From: Massilia rubra | GTDB taxonomy: Bacteria > Pseudomonadota > Gammaproteobacteria > Burkholderiales > Burkholderiaceae_D | Length of the DNA: 64,000 nucleotides | NCBI RefSeq assembly: GCF_011682065.1 | Contig: NZ_VUYU01000014.1 | Location: 62,001 to 126,000, forward strand | Direction of reading: 5' to 3' | Position numbers and translations under genes: made by a program | The notes under the pieces: generated by a model | The model's input: the letters and a program-made list of their open reading frames with translations, nothing else | Database searches by the model: none | What the model was told of the DNA's origin: nothing | In this document: positions 17,767 to 28,042 of the stretch, in pieces | Layout of the letters: each line of letters starts with the position of its first letter | How positions within the stretch are numbered: position 1 is the stretch's first letter

Positions 17767-18903
17767 ATGGAACACACACTGGTAGCGGTATTTGACAATC
17801 GCGGCGATGCCGTGCAGGCGCTCGACGACCTGGTCGGGTCGGGGTATTCACGCCAGGATGTGCGTTTGAGCGATGGCGATCCGGATGCGCCCGGCGTGGA
17901 TGCGCCCGGCGTGGATGCGCCCGGCGGCCGGGTCGAAGGCGCCGGCGACGAATCGTTCGGATCGAGCATCAAGCACTTCTTTACCGACCTGTTCGGCGGC
18001 GAGCGCAGCGAGCATGCGCAGATGTATTCCGAGGCGATGGAACGCGGGCATTACGTGCTGACCGTCACGACCACGACCGAGCATGAGGTCGAGCGCGCCG
18101 CCGACATCGTCGAACGCCACAGTCCGATCGATATCGACGAGCATGCCGGCCTGTGGCAGGGCGCGATGCAGGGCGGTGACGCCATGCGCGGGCAGGCCAT
18201 GTCGCAGCAGTCGACGCCCGGCGCGTCGCAGGGTGGCAGTGTGGGCGGCGGCAGCGCGCAAGGCTCGGCCATGGGCGCATCGCAGCAGCGTGCGGCCGAC
18301 ACCACGGCCATTCCCGTGATCCAGGAAGAACTGAAGGTCGGCAAGCGCGAGGTGCAGCGCGGCGGGGTGCGGATTTACCAGCGCATTGTCGAAACCCCGG
18401 TCAGCGAGAGCATCGGCCTGCGCGAAGAGCACGTCAATGTGCAGCGGCGCGCAGTGGACAAATTGGTCGATCCGGCCGACATTGCCGCCTTCCAGGAAAA
18501 CACCATCGAGCTGCGCGAAACGGCGGAAGAAGCGGTCGTCGAAAAATCCGCCCGCATGGTGGAGGAAGTTATCGTCGGCAAGGAAGTGACGCAGCGGCAG
18601 GAGCAGATCAACGACACGCTGCGCCATACCGAAGTGGACATCGAGCGGCTTGCACCGGACGATGACGCTTACTTCCGCGGTCACTGGACCAGCAATTTCG
18701 CGCGCGAGGGCGGCAGTTACGACGATTATGCGCCGGCGTACCGCTACGGCACCAGCATGGCTGGCAGCGAGCTGTATCGGGGGCGTCCGTGGGAAGAAAT
18801 CGAACCCGGGCTGCGCAGCGATTGGGAGGCGCGTAATCCTGGCTCGACCTGGGAAAAGATGAAGGCTGCGATCAGGCATGGCTGGGAGCGCATGACGTCG
18901 TAG
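17767..18903 (+). CDS. YsnF/AvaK-domain (DUF2382) stress protein, long form
   Basis: 378 residues from the ATG at 17767 behind GGAGGAA. The N-terminal part (about 1-105) resembles a general-stress 17M/ferredoxin-like fold (TLVAVFDNRGDAVQALDDLV) and contains three 15-base direct repeats (17884-17927) coding for DAPGV units. A glycine/serine/glutamine-rich linker leads to a DUF2382 domain (about 180-290, IPVIQEELKVGKREVQRGGV and later ELRETAEEAVVEKSARMVEE). The tail is tyrosine- and tryptophan-rich. The function is unknown, but such proteins are often linked to desiccation or oxidative stress. Confidence 0.88.
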   Translation: MEHTLVAVFDNRGDAVQALDDLVGSGYSRQDVRLSDGDPDAPGVDAPGVDAPGGRVEGAGDESFGSSIKHFFTDLFGGERSEHAQMYSEAMERGHYVLTVTTTTEHEVERAADIVERHSPIDIDEHAGLWQGAMQGGDAMRGQAMSQQSTPGASQGGSVGGGSAQGSAMGASQQRAADTTAIPVIQEELKVGKREVQRGGVRIYQRIVETPVSESIGLREEHVNVQRRAVDKLVDPADIAAFQENTIELRETAEEAVVEKSARMVEEVIVGKEVTQRQEQINDTLRHTEVDIERLAPDDDAYFRGHWTSNFAREGGSYDDYAPAYRYGTSMAGSELYRGRPWEEIEPGLRSDWEARNPGSTWEKMKAAIRHGWERMTS

Positions 18904-18971
18904 GAACAAGCGCCGCAGCTACGTCGGCGCTCCTGCCACTTGGCAGGAACGACTTCTCGCGATGCCTCAAG

Positions 18972-19064
18972 CCCGTCGTTCCCGCGTAGGCGGGAACCCA
19001 AGTTCGTTGCGTAGCCATGAGGGGCTCAAATGACTTGGGTTCCCGCCTACGCGGGAACGACGGG
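18972..19064. repeat. REP/BIME-type inverted repeat, copy B (perfect arms)
   Basis: Left arm 18972-19003 and right arm 19033-19064 are perfect 32-base inverted repeats around a 29-base spacer. The core is GTCGTTCCCGCGTAGGCGGG. The element lies between the convergent 3' ends of the YsnF gene and the M16 protease gene, where it could also stop transcription from both sides. Confidence 0.9.
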
Positions 19065-19116
19065 CTGGCGATCCGCGTCAGCGCACGGCTTGTCAGCGCA
19101 CGGCTTCGTGCTGCGT

Positions 19117-22032
19117 CTACTCGGCAAACACGGCACTGGCCGGCGTGATCCTGACGGCTTCCGGCTTGATGTTGAGCTTCATGCTGCCGATGACCTTGTC
19201 TTCATCGAGCAAGCTCTGCGGCTTGTTGCCGTCGTACTTGATCGTCGACACCGCATCGCTCACCAGTTTCTCTTTCAGTCCAGCGGCATCCTTGGTGATG
19301 AACACGAGCGACAGGTTCTTGGTCGACAGGTGCTTCTTGATGGCCGCGTTCAGGTCGGCCAGGGTCAACTTGGCCAGGCCATCGCGCATCATTTTGGTGA
19401 ACTCGGGCGTGCCGTACCATTGCGAGTCGAGCGCGTAACCAAGGTACTGATCCTGCGTGGCGGTCATCACGAACACGTTTTTCATCAGGTAGCCGCGCGT
19501 GATCTGGAACTGCTCCTCGGTCAGGCCCTGCTGGATCACCTTCTCGAGCTCGGTAAGCGCGATACGCAGCGCGAGGTGGGCGTTCTCCGGCGCGACCGGG
19601 CGGATCCACACTTCGAACAACTGGCCCTTGCGGCCGACGTTCGGGTTCGGGAAGAACTGGAACATGCCACGCGGGAAGGCTTCGATATAGGTGTAGTCGC
19701 CATAATTCATGCCGCGCAGTTCGCGGATGCGCTGGTACAGGTAGGCATTCGAGGCGCGGTGTTCGCCAAGGAAGGTTTTAGCCAACCACAGCGCCGGGAA
19801 GTCCGGATGGCCACGGCGCACCTCGATCGGCAAACCGAACGACAGGGCGGTCGCGCGCGTGTTTTTCTCGACGATCTCCACTTCCAGGCCGTTTGGCATC
19901 TTTGCCAGCGGCGCCGTGGTGACCGGCAAGCCCGGGCCGGCCGGCAGCCTGGCCAGCGCCTGCTTGAGCGCGGCCGTCATCTCGTCCGACACATCGCCCG
20001 AGATGCCCACCCGCACCGATCCCTGGGTGTAGGCCTTCTTGTAGAAATCCTTGACGTCGTCGAGGGTGATCGCATCGATCCCTTTGGCCGTGCCAAGGAC
20101 CGGATGGTCGTACGGCGTGCCGGCGAACACATTGGTTTGCAGGCGTTCCTTGCCCAGTTCTTCTTCGTTGTTGTCCTTCAGGTCGACCAGCAGGGCGTTC
20201 TTGAGCGAATCCTTGAGGCGGCGGAAATCTTCCTCGCGAAAGCCCGGCGTGACCAGTTGCGGCATGGCCACGGCCATGTATTTGTTCCAGTTATCCTTGT
20301 GGATCGATCCGGTGAAGGTGGTCATTTCCTTGTCGGTCTGCTCGGTGAACGAGCCGGCCAGCGGGAACAGGGCCTTGCTCACTTCGTCGATCTTGCGCTC
20401 GCTCGATCCGGCCGAGGCCACCATCATCGCGGTCAGCGCCGCCAGGCCTTCCTTGCCTTTCGGATCGTGCGCCGAACCGGCGGCGAACAACAGCTTGAAG
20501 CGGATCTGGGGCAGCGCCGATTTTTGCACCAGTACGTCTACCTTGGCTTCGGCGCCGGCCGCCAGCACCGGCTTGGCCTGGGTTTCCGTCGCTTGCGGCA
20601 AAGCATCAGCTGGCAAACTGTTCGTCCCACTCGCGGCCAGCGTCGCCAGCTTCGGCAGGCTCGCCATCGATTCCGGCAGGGCCTGGTTCGACAGGGTGGT
20701 GACGATCATGCCGTCATCGACCAGGTACTTGCGCGCCGCCGCCAGCAGGTCGGCCGGGGTCAGGCTGTCGGTGACGCGGTAGAACTGGTTCAGCGTGCCG
20801 TAGGAACGGTTGTAATGCACGTAGGAGGCCAGGGTGCCGGCGATCTGCTCGGTATTGTCGAGCGAGCGGATCAGGCCGTATTTTTGGGCCGACTTGGCAT
20901 CGGCCAGCGCCTGCGCGGTGACCGGTACGTTGCGCAACTGCGCGATGGCCTGCATGATCTGGTCGCGCACATAGACGGTGTCTTCCAGCTTTTTCACGCG
21001 GGCGATGATGGTCGCCAGGCTCGGGTCGACCCGGCCAGGCGTGTAATCGCTGAACTGGTCGACTTTCTGTTCATCCTGTACCAGCCGCTTGTAGAGCGGG
21101 GAGGTGCGGCCGAACGAGAGCGAGAGCAACATCGACAGTGCGGCGTGGTCCTTGGCGGTGTCGGAAAACGCCGGTGCGCGGAAACCCACCGTGACGAACG
21201 GCAAGGTCTGGGTCGGCCATGCGACATGCTTGTAGAGTGCGCCGGTCGGCGCCGGCTCGGCCGGTACCTCGCTCTTGTAGCTGCCTTTCTGCCATTTGCT
21301 CCAGTATTTCTCGACCAGGGCGATGGCCTTTTGCGGCTCGACGTCGCCGGCGATGATCACGGTGGTGCGCTCCGGGCGATACCAGCGGTCAAAAAACACT
21401 TTCGAGTAGGCATACTGGTTCGGCATGTCCTCGATGTCCTTGATGAAGCCCATCGTGGTGTGCTTGTAGGTATGCGTGGTGTAGGCGGCGTCGCGCTGCA
21501 CTTCGAACAGCTTGGACATCGGATTGGCGCTGTTCTTGTTGTATTCGCCCAGCACGGCGCGCGATTCGGTCTTGAATGCATCTTCACCGTACGACAGGCT
21601 CTGGAAGCGGTCGGCTTCGACCTTGAGGATGGTTTCGAGGTCTTCCTTGGCGAAGGTGGTGTGGTAATTGGTCAGGTCGTCGCTGGTGTAGGCGTTCTGG
21701 CGCGCGCCGGACTTGGTGATGACGTCCTGGTATTTTTCAGGCGGATAGGCTTTGGTGCCGCGAAACATCATGTGTTCGAAAAAGTGCGCGAAGCCCGACT
21801 TGCCCGGCTCGATCTCGTTGCGCGAGCCGGTCTGTACAGGGATCTGTACCGACACCAGGTTGGGGAAGCCGGTCGGGACGACGATGATTTTCAGGCCGTT
21901 GGCCAGGGTTTTTTCGGTGGCTTTGAAGGGCAGCACATCGGCTTTGCCGGCTGGCGTGGCTGGCGCGGCCGCCAGCGCGTTCATGGCGAACGCGGGCAGG
22001 GCAAGCAGGCTGATCGGAATGAGTTTGGACAC
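19117..22032 (-). CDS. M16 family zinc metalloprotease (two-domain, exported)
   Basis: 971 residues from a GTG at 22032 with AGGAGA upstream. A signal peptide (KLIPISLLALPAFAMNALAA) is clear. The N-terminal peptidase half has the inverted zinc motif HFFEH in FAHFFEHMMFRGT, with the third ligand expected in the ESRAVLGEYNKN helix. The second half is the inactive M16C-type partner fold (TALSFGLPIEVRRGHPDFPA). The length matches periplasmic pitrilysin-like proteases, which degrade peptides in the envelope. It follows the diguanylate cyclase gene on the same strand but after 174 bases containing tandem repeats. Confidence 0.93.
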   Translation of the reverse strand: MSKLIPISLLALPAFAMNALAAAPATPAGKADVLPFKATEKTLANGLKIIVVPTGFPNLVSVQIPVQTGSRNEIEPGKSGFAHFFEHMMFRGTKAYPPEKYQDVITKSGARQNAYTSDDLTNYHTTFAKEDLETILKVEADRFQSLSYGEDAFKTESRAVLGEYNKNSANPMSKLFEVQRDAAYTTHTYKHTTMGFIKDIEDMPNQYAYSKVFFDRWYRPERTTVIIAGDVEPQKAIALVEKYWSKWQKGSYKSEVPAEPAPTGALYKHVAWPTQTLPFVTVGFRAPAFSDTAKDHAALSMLLSLSFGRTSPLYKRLVQDEQKVDQFSDYTPGRVDPSLATIIARVKKLEDTVYVRDQIMQAIAQLRNVPVTAQALADAKSAQKYGLIRSLDNTEQIAGTLASYVHYNRSYGTLNQFYRVTDSLTPADLLAAARKYLVDDGMIVTTLSNQALPESMASLPKLATLAASGTNSLPADALPQATETQAKPVLAAGAEAKVDVLVQKSALPQIRFKLLFAAGSAHDPKGKEGLAALTAMMVASAGSSERKIDEVSKALFPLAGSFTEQTDKEMTTFTGSIHKDNWNKYMAVAMPQLVTPGFREEDFRRLKDSLKNALLVDLKDNNEEELGKERLQTNVFAGTPYDHPVLGTAKGIDAITLDDVKDFYKKAYTQGSVRVGISGDVSDEMTAALKQALARLPAGPGLPVTTAPLAKMPNGLEVEIVEKNTRATALSFGLPIEVRRGHPDFPALWLAKTFLGEHRASNAYLYQRIRELRGMNYGDYTYIEAFPRGMFQFFPNPNVGRKGQLFEVWIRPVAPENAHLALRIALTELEKVIQQGLTEEQFQITRGYLMKNVFVMTATQDQYLGYALDSQWYGTPEFTKMMRDGLAKLTLADLNAAIKKHLSTKNLSLVFITKDAAGLKEKLVSDAVSTIKYDGNKPQSLLDEDKVIGSMKLNIKPEAVRITPASAVFAE

Positions 22033-22124
22033 ATTGTCTCCTGAGGCTAAAAATAGTAGCCGCAGGATAAAAGAATCGGGACAGAAAGAACAGCGGAAAT
22101 TTGTGCATACACCGGTGTGGGCAT

Positions 22125-22200
22125 GTCCACGGCGGTAGGCACGGCGGTAGGCACGGCGGTAGGCACCGCGGTAGGCACGGCGGCAGGCACCGCCGTGGAC
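22125..22200. repeat. Five 12-bp tandem repeats framed by an inverted repeat
   Basis: Units of GGCGGTAGGCAC run from 22131 to 22190: three identical, two with one change each. The array is framed by GTCCACGGCG (22125-22134) and CGCCGTGGAC (22191-22200), so the transcript can fold. It begins seven bases beyond the stop of the diguanylate cyclase gene and may act as its terminator or as a variable-number tract. Confidence 0.8.
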
Positions 22201-22206
22201 GCAAAC

Positions 22207-23250
22207 TCAGCGCACGCTCAGCGCGCCCTGGCCGTCCTGCCGGGCGCCAGCGATGATGTCGGGCTCGGTCGCTGGCAGGCTGATCCGGTTGCGGCCCATG
22301 TGCTTGGCGCGGTAGAGCGCCGCGTCCGCCGTCGCCACCAGCTGGCAGGCGGTGCTGTTGGACGAGGCAATCGCGGTGGCCGCGCCAATGCTCACCGTGA
22401 CGTGTTCATTGGCGCCGCGTCCGTTGGGCACCTTGAGCTGCTCGACCCGGCAGCGGATGCGCTCGGCAACGATGGCCGCACCCTTGAGCGACTGGTTCGG
22501 CAAGATCACGGCAAATTCCTCGCCACCGTAACGCGCCACCAGATCGTTGGCCCGCATTTCTCTCGACACGGCTGCGGCGATGCGCTTGAGGCATTCATCG
22601 CCGCCCAGATGCCCGTTGGCATCGTTGTAAGCCTTAAAATTGTCGACATCGACCATCAACAACGATAGCGGCTGCTGCTGGCGCAGCGCGCGCGACCACT
22701 CGGCGCTGAGGGTATTGTCGAAGCAACGGCGGTTGGCCAGGCCGGTCAGTCCGTCGAGCGTGGCCAATTGTTCAAGCGCAACCTGGGACGCTTTTTCGTC
22801 GGTGATGTCGCGCAGGGTCTGCACCACCGCTTCGAGCTTGCCGTGCTCGCCAAAGATCGGGATGGCGTCGACCGACAGGTAGCGTCGCTCGCCGAAGCGC
22901 GGCATGTCGCACCAGCTTTCCGCCGCCAACTGGCCGTCCACGTGGCGGCTTTTGGCTGCCTGCGGATACAGCGAGTCGAGCTCGTCGCCCCGATCTTGCG
23001 CCACCAGGTCGGCCAGGGTCGGGCGCGCTTCCTGGTAAAAACTCTGCCAGTGATCGCGGGTGCCCAGCACTTCCTCCGCCGCAACCCCGGTCAGGCGCTC
23101 GCAGGCACGGTTCCAGATGATCACCCGCCGCTCGTTGTCCAGCACAAACGCGGGAACGGCCAGCATCTCCATGAGCTTGTAGGCAAACGCGCGGCCCTGT
23201 TCCGGTGCGGCCTGCGCCGTCGCGCTCTGGACTGTCGTCGTGCTCATCAT
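22207..23250 (-). CDS. PAS-GGDEF diguanylate cyclase
   Basis: 347 residues starting at the ATG at 23250 with AGGGGCG upstream; a second ATG follows directly. A PAS fold (about 28-150, LAVPAFVLDNERRVIIWNRA) precedes the GGDEF domain with DGLTGLANRRCFD and the active site ARYGGEEFAVILP. That makes c-di-GMP from two GTP. The inhibitory RxxD site is not evident in the usual place five residues before GGEEF. No membrane segment is seen, so it is cytosolic. With the GGDEF-EAL protein at 3.9-6.8 kb this is the second c-di-GMP protein here. Confidence 0.92.
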   Translation of the reverse strand: MMSTTTVQSATAQAAPEQGRAFAYKLMEMLAVPAFVLDNERRVIIWNRACERLTGVAAEEVLGTRDHWQSFYQEARPTLADLVAQDRGDELDSLYPQAAKSRHVDGQLAAESWCDMPRFGERRYLSVDAIPIFGEHGKLEAVVQTLRDITDEKASQVALEQLATLDGLTGLANRRCFDNTLSAEWSRALRQQQPLSLLMVDVDNFKAYNDANGHLGGDECLKRIAAAVSREMRANDLVARYGGEEFAVILPNQSLKGAAIVAERIRCRVEQLKVPNGRGANEHVTVSIGAATAIASSNSTACQLVATADAALYRAKHMGRNRISLPATEPDIIAGARQDGQGALSVR

Positions 23251-23379
23251 GTGCCGCCCCTGTTAGATAGTTCCCGACAAATTCTTGACGGCAAAGTGTT
23301 GACTGCCGACAAGACTTAATTTTGCCTGTGGCGCACTGCGTTTCTATTGATAAAGCACAAGGGTGAGGATGATCGTGCT

Positions 23380-24222
23380 TCAGTGTGCGGCAAACGCAAC
23401 CGTCAAGGGGATCGACACCGACAGCACCACGCCGCTGCCGGGCAGGCTGTCGATGGCAAAGCAGCCGCCAATGGCGCGCACCCGTTCCCGCATGCCCGGC
23501 AGGCCGCAGCCGCGTCCGTTGCCATGCTGCACCATGCCGACCCCGTTGTCCTGTACGCGCAAGGTGAGCATGTCGCCGAAGCGCTGCAGCTTGATGTCGA
23601 CCTCGGTGGCATGCGCATGGCGCGCCACGTTCGACAGCGCCTCCTGCGCGATGCGGTACAGCATGGCGTCGCGTTCGGCGTCCTCGGGCGCATGGAGCGC
23701 GTCGGCGTCGGCCGTGAAGGCGTGGCGGATGCCGTGCATGCGCGTAAATTCGCTCAATTGCCACTCCATCGCGCTCTGGAAACCCGCTTCCAGCACGATC
23801 GGGCGCAGATCGTAAATGATGGCGCGCAGCGACTTGATCGTGTTGTCGAGGTTGCCGATCATGCCATCGATCTTTTGCGTGATCAGGGGATGGGCGCCGG
23901 TGGTACTGACGTGCATCAGTTGCAGGTCGATCTTGAGCGCCAGCAGATTCTGGCCAAGGTCGTCATGGATGTCGCGCGCGATGCGCTGGCGTTCGCTTTC
24001 GCGCACGCTTTCCTGCTGCTTGGTCGCCTGGCACAGCGACAAATGGGTGTTGGCGAGCGCCAGTTCGGCCACGGCGCGCGCGTGCCGTTCGATGGCCAGT
24101 TGCGCTTCGGTGTCGGTCAATTGGTCGTCGAGGCGCAGGTGGCGTTGCAGCAAGGCGTAAAAGCCCCAGCCGATAAGCAGTATCCAGAACAGGGCGAGGA
24201 GGGCGGTGGGCGTGATGTGCAT
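23380..24222 (-). CDS. NarX/DegS-class sensor histidine kinase
   Basis: 280 residues from the ATG at 24222, which has GGAAGG upstream. One N-terminal membrane helix (LLALFWILLIGWGFYALL) is followed by a coiled stretch, then a HisKA_3 domain with the phosphoacceptor histidine in ERQRIARDIHDDLGQNL, and an HATPase_c domain with DNGVGM and GCGLPGMRERV. This class pairs with NarL/LuxR-type response regulators, but none lies nearby, so it is an orphan in this window. With a single helix and almost no periplasmic part, the signal is probably sensed in the membrane or cytosol. Confidence 0.9.
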   Translation of the reverse strand: MHITPTALLALFWILLIGWGFYALLQRHLRLDDQLTDTEAQLAIERHARAVAELALANTHLSLCQATKQQESVRESERQRIARDIHDDLGQNLLALKIDLQLMHVSTTGAHPLITQKIDGMIGNLDNTIKSLRAIIYDLRPIVLEAGFQSAMEWQLSEFTRMHGIRHAFTADADALHAPEDAERDAMLYRIAQEALSNVARHAHATEVDIKLQRFGDMLTLRVQDNGVGMVQHGNGRGCGLPGMRERVRAIGGCFAIDSLPGSGVVLSVSIPLTVAFAAH

Positions 24223-24394
24223 AAAAACCTTCCGAGAAATCTGATAAGACAAGCTGGCAAGTCCAAGCTGACTCTGATCAAGTTACTCTCCGTCATCACC
24301 AGTGATATTGTCTCCGATCAACTCTATTTCAATTGGGAACGTTTCTGTCGTAACGGCATCATTTTTGGTGATTTCCGGTTGCACTACGCGACCT

Positions 24395-24403
24395 TGCTAT
24401 AAT
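24395..24403 (+). promoter_or_regulatory. Extended -10 promoter for queE
   Basis: TG-C-TATAAT at 24395-24403 is a perfect extended -10 box; a good -35 is not obvious at the right distance, which extended -10 promoters tolerate. Transcription would begin near 24410, leaving about 20 bases before the GTG at 24430, too short for a preQ1 riboswitch downstream of this start. Confidence 0.5.
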
Positions 24404-24429
24404 GGAGGGTTGAGAATTAGGACAATCAC

Positions 24430-25065
24430 GTGACTTACAGCATCAAAGAGATTTTTTACACCCTGCAGGGAGAGGGCGCGCACGCGGGTCGTCCCGCCGT
24501 CTTTTGTCGTTTTTCGGGCTGCAACCTGTGGACCGGGCGCGAAAGCGACCGCGCCAGCGCCATCTGCACCTTTTGCGACACCGATTTTGTCGGCACCGAT
24601 GGCGAACGTGGTGGCAAGTTTGCCAACGGCGACGCCCTGGCCGCGCTGATCGACAGCCTGTGGCCGGCCTCTTACCCGCACAGCAAATACGTGGTCTTCA
24701 CCGGCGGCGAGCCCTTGTTGCAACTGGACGCGCCCTTGATCGACGCCATGCACGCGGCCGGCTTCGAGATCGCCATCGAAACCAATGGCACCTTGCCGGT
24801 GCCGCCCGGTGTCGACTGGATCTGCGTCAGCCCCAAGATGGGTTCGAAGCTGGTCGTGGAAAAGGGCAATGAGCTCAAAGTGGTCATTCCGCAGACCAGG
24901 CAGGACCTGGGCGCCTACGAACATCTCGATTTCGAGAACTTTTTCGTGCAGCCGATGGACGGCCCGCTGGGCGAACACAACACCCGTCTCGCCATCGAGA
25001 CCTGCAAGCGCAATCCCAAGTGGAAGCTGAGCTTGCAAACCCATAAACTTTTACAGATACCTTAA
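24430..25065 (+). CDS. queE: 7-carboxy-7-deazaguanine synthase
   Basis: 211 residues from a GTG at 24430 with an AGGA site. This is a radical-SAM enzyme that makes the 7-deazaguanine core of queuosine from the QueD product. The cluster-binding cysteines are C31, C46 and C49, spaced with 14 residues in the first interval, as in QueE proteins of this type rather than the common CxxxCxxC. The N-terminal EIFYTLQGEGAHAGRPAVF and FTGGEPLLQLD are diagnostic. It heads an operon with queD and tadA. Confidence 0.95.
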   Translation: MTYSIKEIFYTLQGEGAHAGRPAVFCRFSGCNLWTGRESDRASAICTFCDTDFVGTDGERGGKFANGDALAALIDSLWPASYPHSKYVVFTGGEPLLQLDAPLIDAMHAAGFEIAIETNGTLPVPPGVDWICVSPKMGSKLVVEKGNELKVVIPQTRQDLGAYEHLDFENFFVQPMDGPLGEHNTRLAIETCKRNPKWKLSLQTHKLLQIP

Positions 25066-25073
25066 AGCACTTC

Positions 25074-26040
<967 letters not shown>

Positions 26041-26201
26041 GGGATGCGGGAGCCTGGCAGGACCGGCATTCCCACACGCATGGTATGCCAGCCACCCCGC
26101 AAAGATGGTATGCTCAATCGCGTCCATGCACGTAGTCTTGTTCCGCCGCATGCATGGCGCGTGTCACGCGACTTAACCAACCACTCGCCTTCAGCCTGAG
26201 C

Positions 26202-27128
26202 ATGCCTATTCTTACCGCCAACGGGATCCGGATCGCCTACGAAACAGCAGGCGACCCCAAGGACACGCCGTTGCTGCTGATCATGGGCTTGGGCATGCAA
26301 CTGACCGCCTGGCCCGACGATTTCGTCGACGGCCTGGTCGACCTCGGCTTTCACGTCATCCGCTTCGATAACCGCGACAGCGGCTTGTCCACCAAATTCG
26401 AGCATGCCGGCACACCGAGCCTGTCGCTGGCCTGGCTCAAGCGCTTGCTGCGCTGGCCCCAGCGCAGCGCCTACACCTTGTCCGACATGGCCGCCGACGC
26501 GCTCGGCGTGCTCAACGCCCTCGGTATCGCGCGCGCCCACGTGGTCGGCGCCTCCATGGGCGGCATGATCGCGCAAATCCTCGCGGCCCGCCATCCCGAG
26601 CGCGTCATCAGCCTCACGTCCATCATGTCCGACAGCGGACGCCGCGGCTTGCCCGGCCCGCGCAAAGAAGCGCGCGCGCTGCTGATGCGTCCACCGCGCA
26701 ATACGCGCGACCTTGACAGCCTGGTCAGCCACATGGTGCACACCATGCGCGTCATCGGCAGCCCCGCCTATCCCACCCCAGAACGCCTGCTGCGCGAGCG
26801 CATCGCGCACGCCATCAGGCGCAACCTGTGTCCCGGCGGGCTGGCGCGCCAGCTGATCGCCATCGTGGCAACGGGCGACCGCAGCGAACTGCTCACGTCG
26901 ATCCGCGTGCGCACGCTGGTCATCCACGGCGCGGCCGACCCGCTGGTGCCGCTGGCCTGCGGCGAAGACACGGCGCGCCTGGTGCCCGGCGCGCGCCTGC
27001 ACGTCATCGAGGGCATGGGCCACGACCTGCCGCCGCAACTGATCGAACGGCTGCTCGCCTTGATCGATGAGCACGCGCACGGTAAGATAAGCCCCGACTC
27101 CACAGCGCGGCTTTTCGAAAAACAGTGA
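26202..27128 (+). CDS. Alpha/beta hydrolase
   Basis: 308 residues from the ATG at 26202 (MPILTANGIRIAYE); an in-frame ATG at 26154 would add an unlikely leader. The nucleophile elbow is GASMGG with Ser118, the acid is probably Asp in HGAADPLVP and the base His in EGMGHDLPP. The oxyanion region is MGLGMQLTAW. It belongs to the general esterase / epoxide-hydrolase-like group; the substrate is unknown. The stop overlaps the GTG of the LD-carboxypeptidase by four bases, the first link in a chain of four overlapping genes. Confidence 0.9.
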   Translation: MPILTANGIRIAYETAGDPKDTPLLLIMGLGMQLTAWPDDFVDGLVDLGFHVIRFDNRDSGLSTKFEHAGTPSLSLAWLKRLLRWPQRSAYTLSDMAADALGVLNALGIARAHVVGASMGGMIAQILAARHPERVISLTSIMSDSGRRGLPGPRKEARALLMRPPRNTRDLDSLVSHMVHTMRVIGSPAYPTPERLLRERIAHAIRRNLCPGGLARQLIAIVATGDRSELLTSIRVRTLVIHGAADPLVPLACGEDTARLVPGARLHVIEGMGHDLPPQLIERLLALIDEHAHGKISPDSTARLFEKQ

Positions 27129-28042
27129 ACATCCCCCCCATCGGCATCGGCATCGTCGCCCCGAGCGGCTTTGGCCGCGACAATGCCGTCATCGAACGCG
27201 GCATCGCCTCCCTCATCGCGCAGGGCCACACCGTCCACAATTACTTCGAGGCCGACAAGGTATTCCAGCGCTTCGGCGGCACCGACGAGGCGCGCCTGGC
27301 GCAGCTCAACGCCGCCGCCAGCGACCCGCGGGTGCAGGTGGTCATGGCGCTGCGCGGCCAGTACGGCCTCACGCGCCTGCTGCCGCGCATCGATTTCGCG
27401 CGCATGGCCGACAGCGGCAAGATCTTTGTCGGCTACAGCGACTTCACCGTCTTCCATATGGGCCTGATGGCGCAAACCGGCGCGCAAAGCTATGCCGGGC
27501 CGATGTTCTACAGCGACTTCGGGACCGCCGAACCGGTGGCGTTCACGCAGCACGACTTCTGGCGCTGCCTGCAAGGCCCGCGCCATGTCGTGCGCGCCTG
27601 CGTGAGCGGCAATCCGCAGCTCGAAGTCGAAGGCACGATCTGGGGCGGCAACCTGGCCATGCTTATCTCGCTGCTGGGCACCGAGTGGTTCGCGCGCATC
27701 GACGACGGCATCGTTTTCGTCGAAGACATCAACGAGCATCCTTACCGGATCGAGCGCATGCTGCTGCAACTGCTGCAGTCCGGCGTGCTGGCGCGCCAGA
27801 AGGCGCTGGTGCTGGGCGATTTTTCGGGCTACCGCCTCTCGCCGGCCGACAATGGCTACGACTTTGACGCCATGCTGGCCTACCTGCGCGCCAACCTGCC
27901 GATTCCCGTGCTCACCGGCCTGCAATTCGGGCATACGCCGCAGCGCGTGACGATTCCGTTCGGCGCGCGCGCGCAGCTGGTTTCCGACGCCGCCGGCTTC
28001 ACGCTGACCATGAGCGACTATCCGACCATCGCGCATGCCTGA
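27125..28042 (+). CDS. ldcA: LD-carboxypeptidase (peptidase S66)
   Basis: 305 residues from a GTG at 27125 that overlaps the upstream stop. This serine peptidase removes the terminal D-Ala from murein tetrapeptides during cell-wall recycling in the cytosol. The nucleophile is Ser105 in VGYSDFTVF, the Glu is in VEDINEHPYRIERML and the His in QFGHTPQRVTIPFG. These three sites are the S66 catalytic triad. It overlaps the next gene by eight bases. Confidence 0.93.
   Translation: MNIPPIGIGIVAPSGFGRDNAVIERGIASLIAQGHTVHNYFEADKVFQRFGGTDEARLAQLNAAASDPRVQVVMALRGQYGLTRLLPRIDFARMADSGKIFVGYSDFTVFHMGLMAQTGAQSYAGPMFYSDFGTAEPVAFTQHDFWRCLQGPRHVVRACVSGNPQLEVEGTIWGGNLAMLISLLGTEWFARIDDGIVFVEDINEHPYRIERMLLQLLQSGVLARQKALVLGDFSGYRLSPADNGYDFDAMLAYLRANLPIPVLTGLQFGHTPQRVTIPFGARAQLVSDAAGFTLTMSDYPTIAHA

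Noticed and set aside
19030-22044. A 1004-codon open frame on the plus strand over the M16 protease gene
   Set aside because: The minus-strand gene has a signal peptide, HFFEH motif and start site. The opposite frame is a GC-driven shadow, low in hydrophobic patterning.
22125-22200. Possible CRISPR array
   Set aside because: The 12-base units are contiguous with no unique spacers and no cas genes nearby.
24223-24429. Possible preQ1 riboswitch before queE
   Set aside because: The candidate transcript start leaves only about 20 bases of leader, and no conserved preQ1 aptamer pattern is visible.
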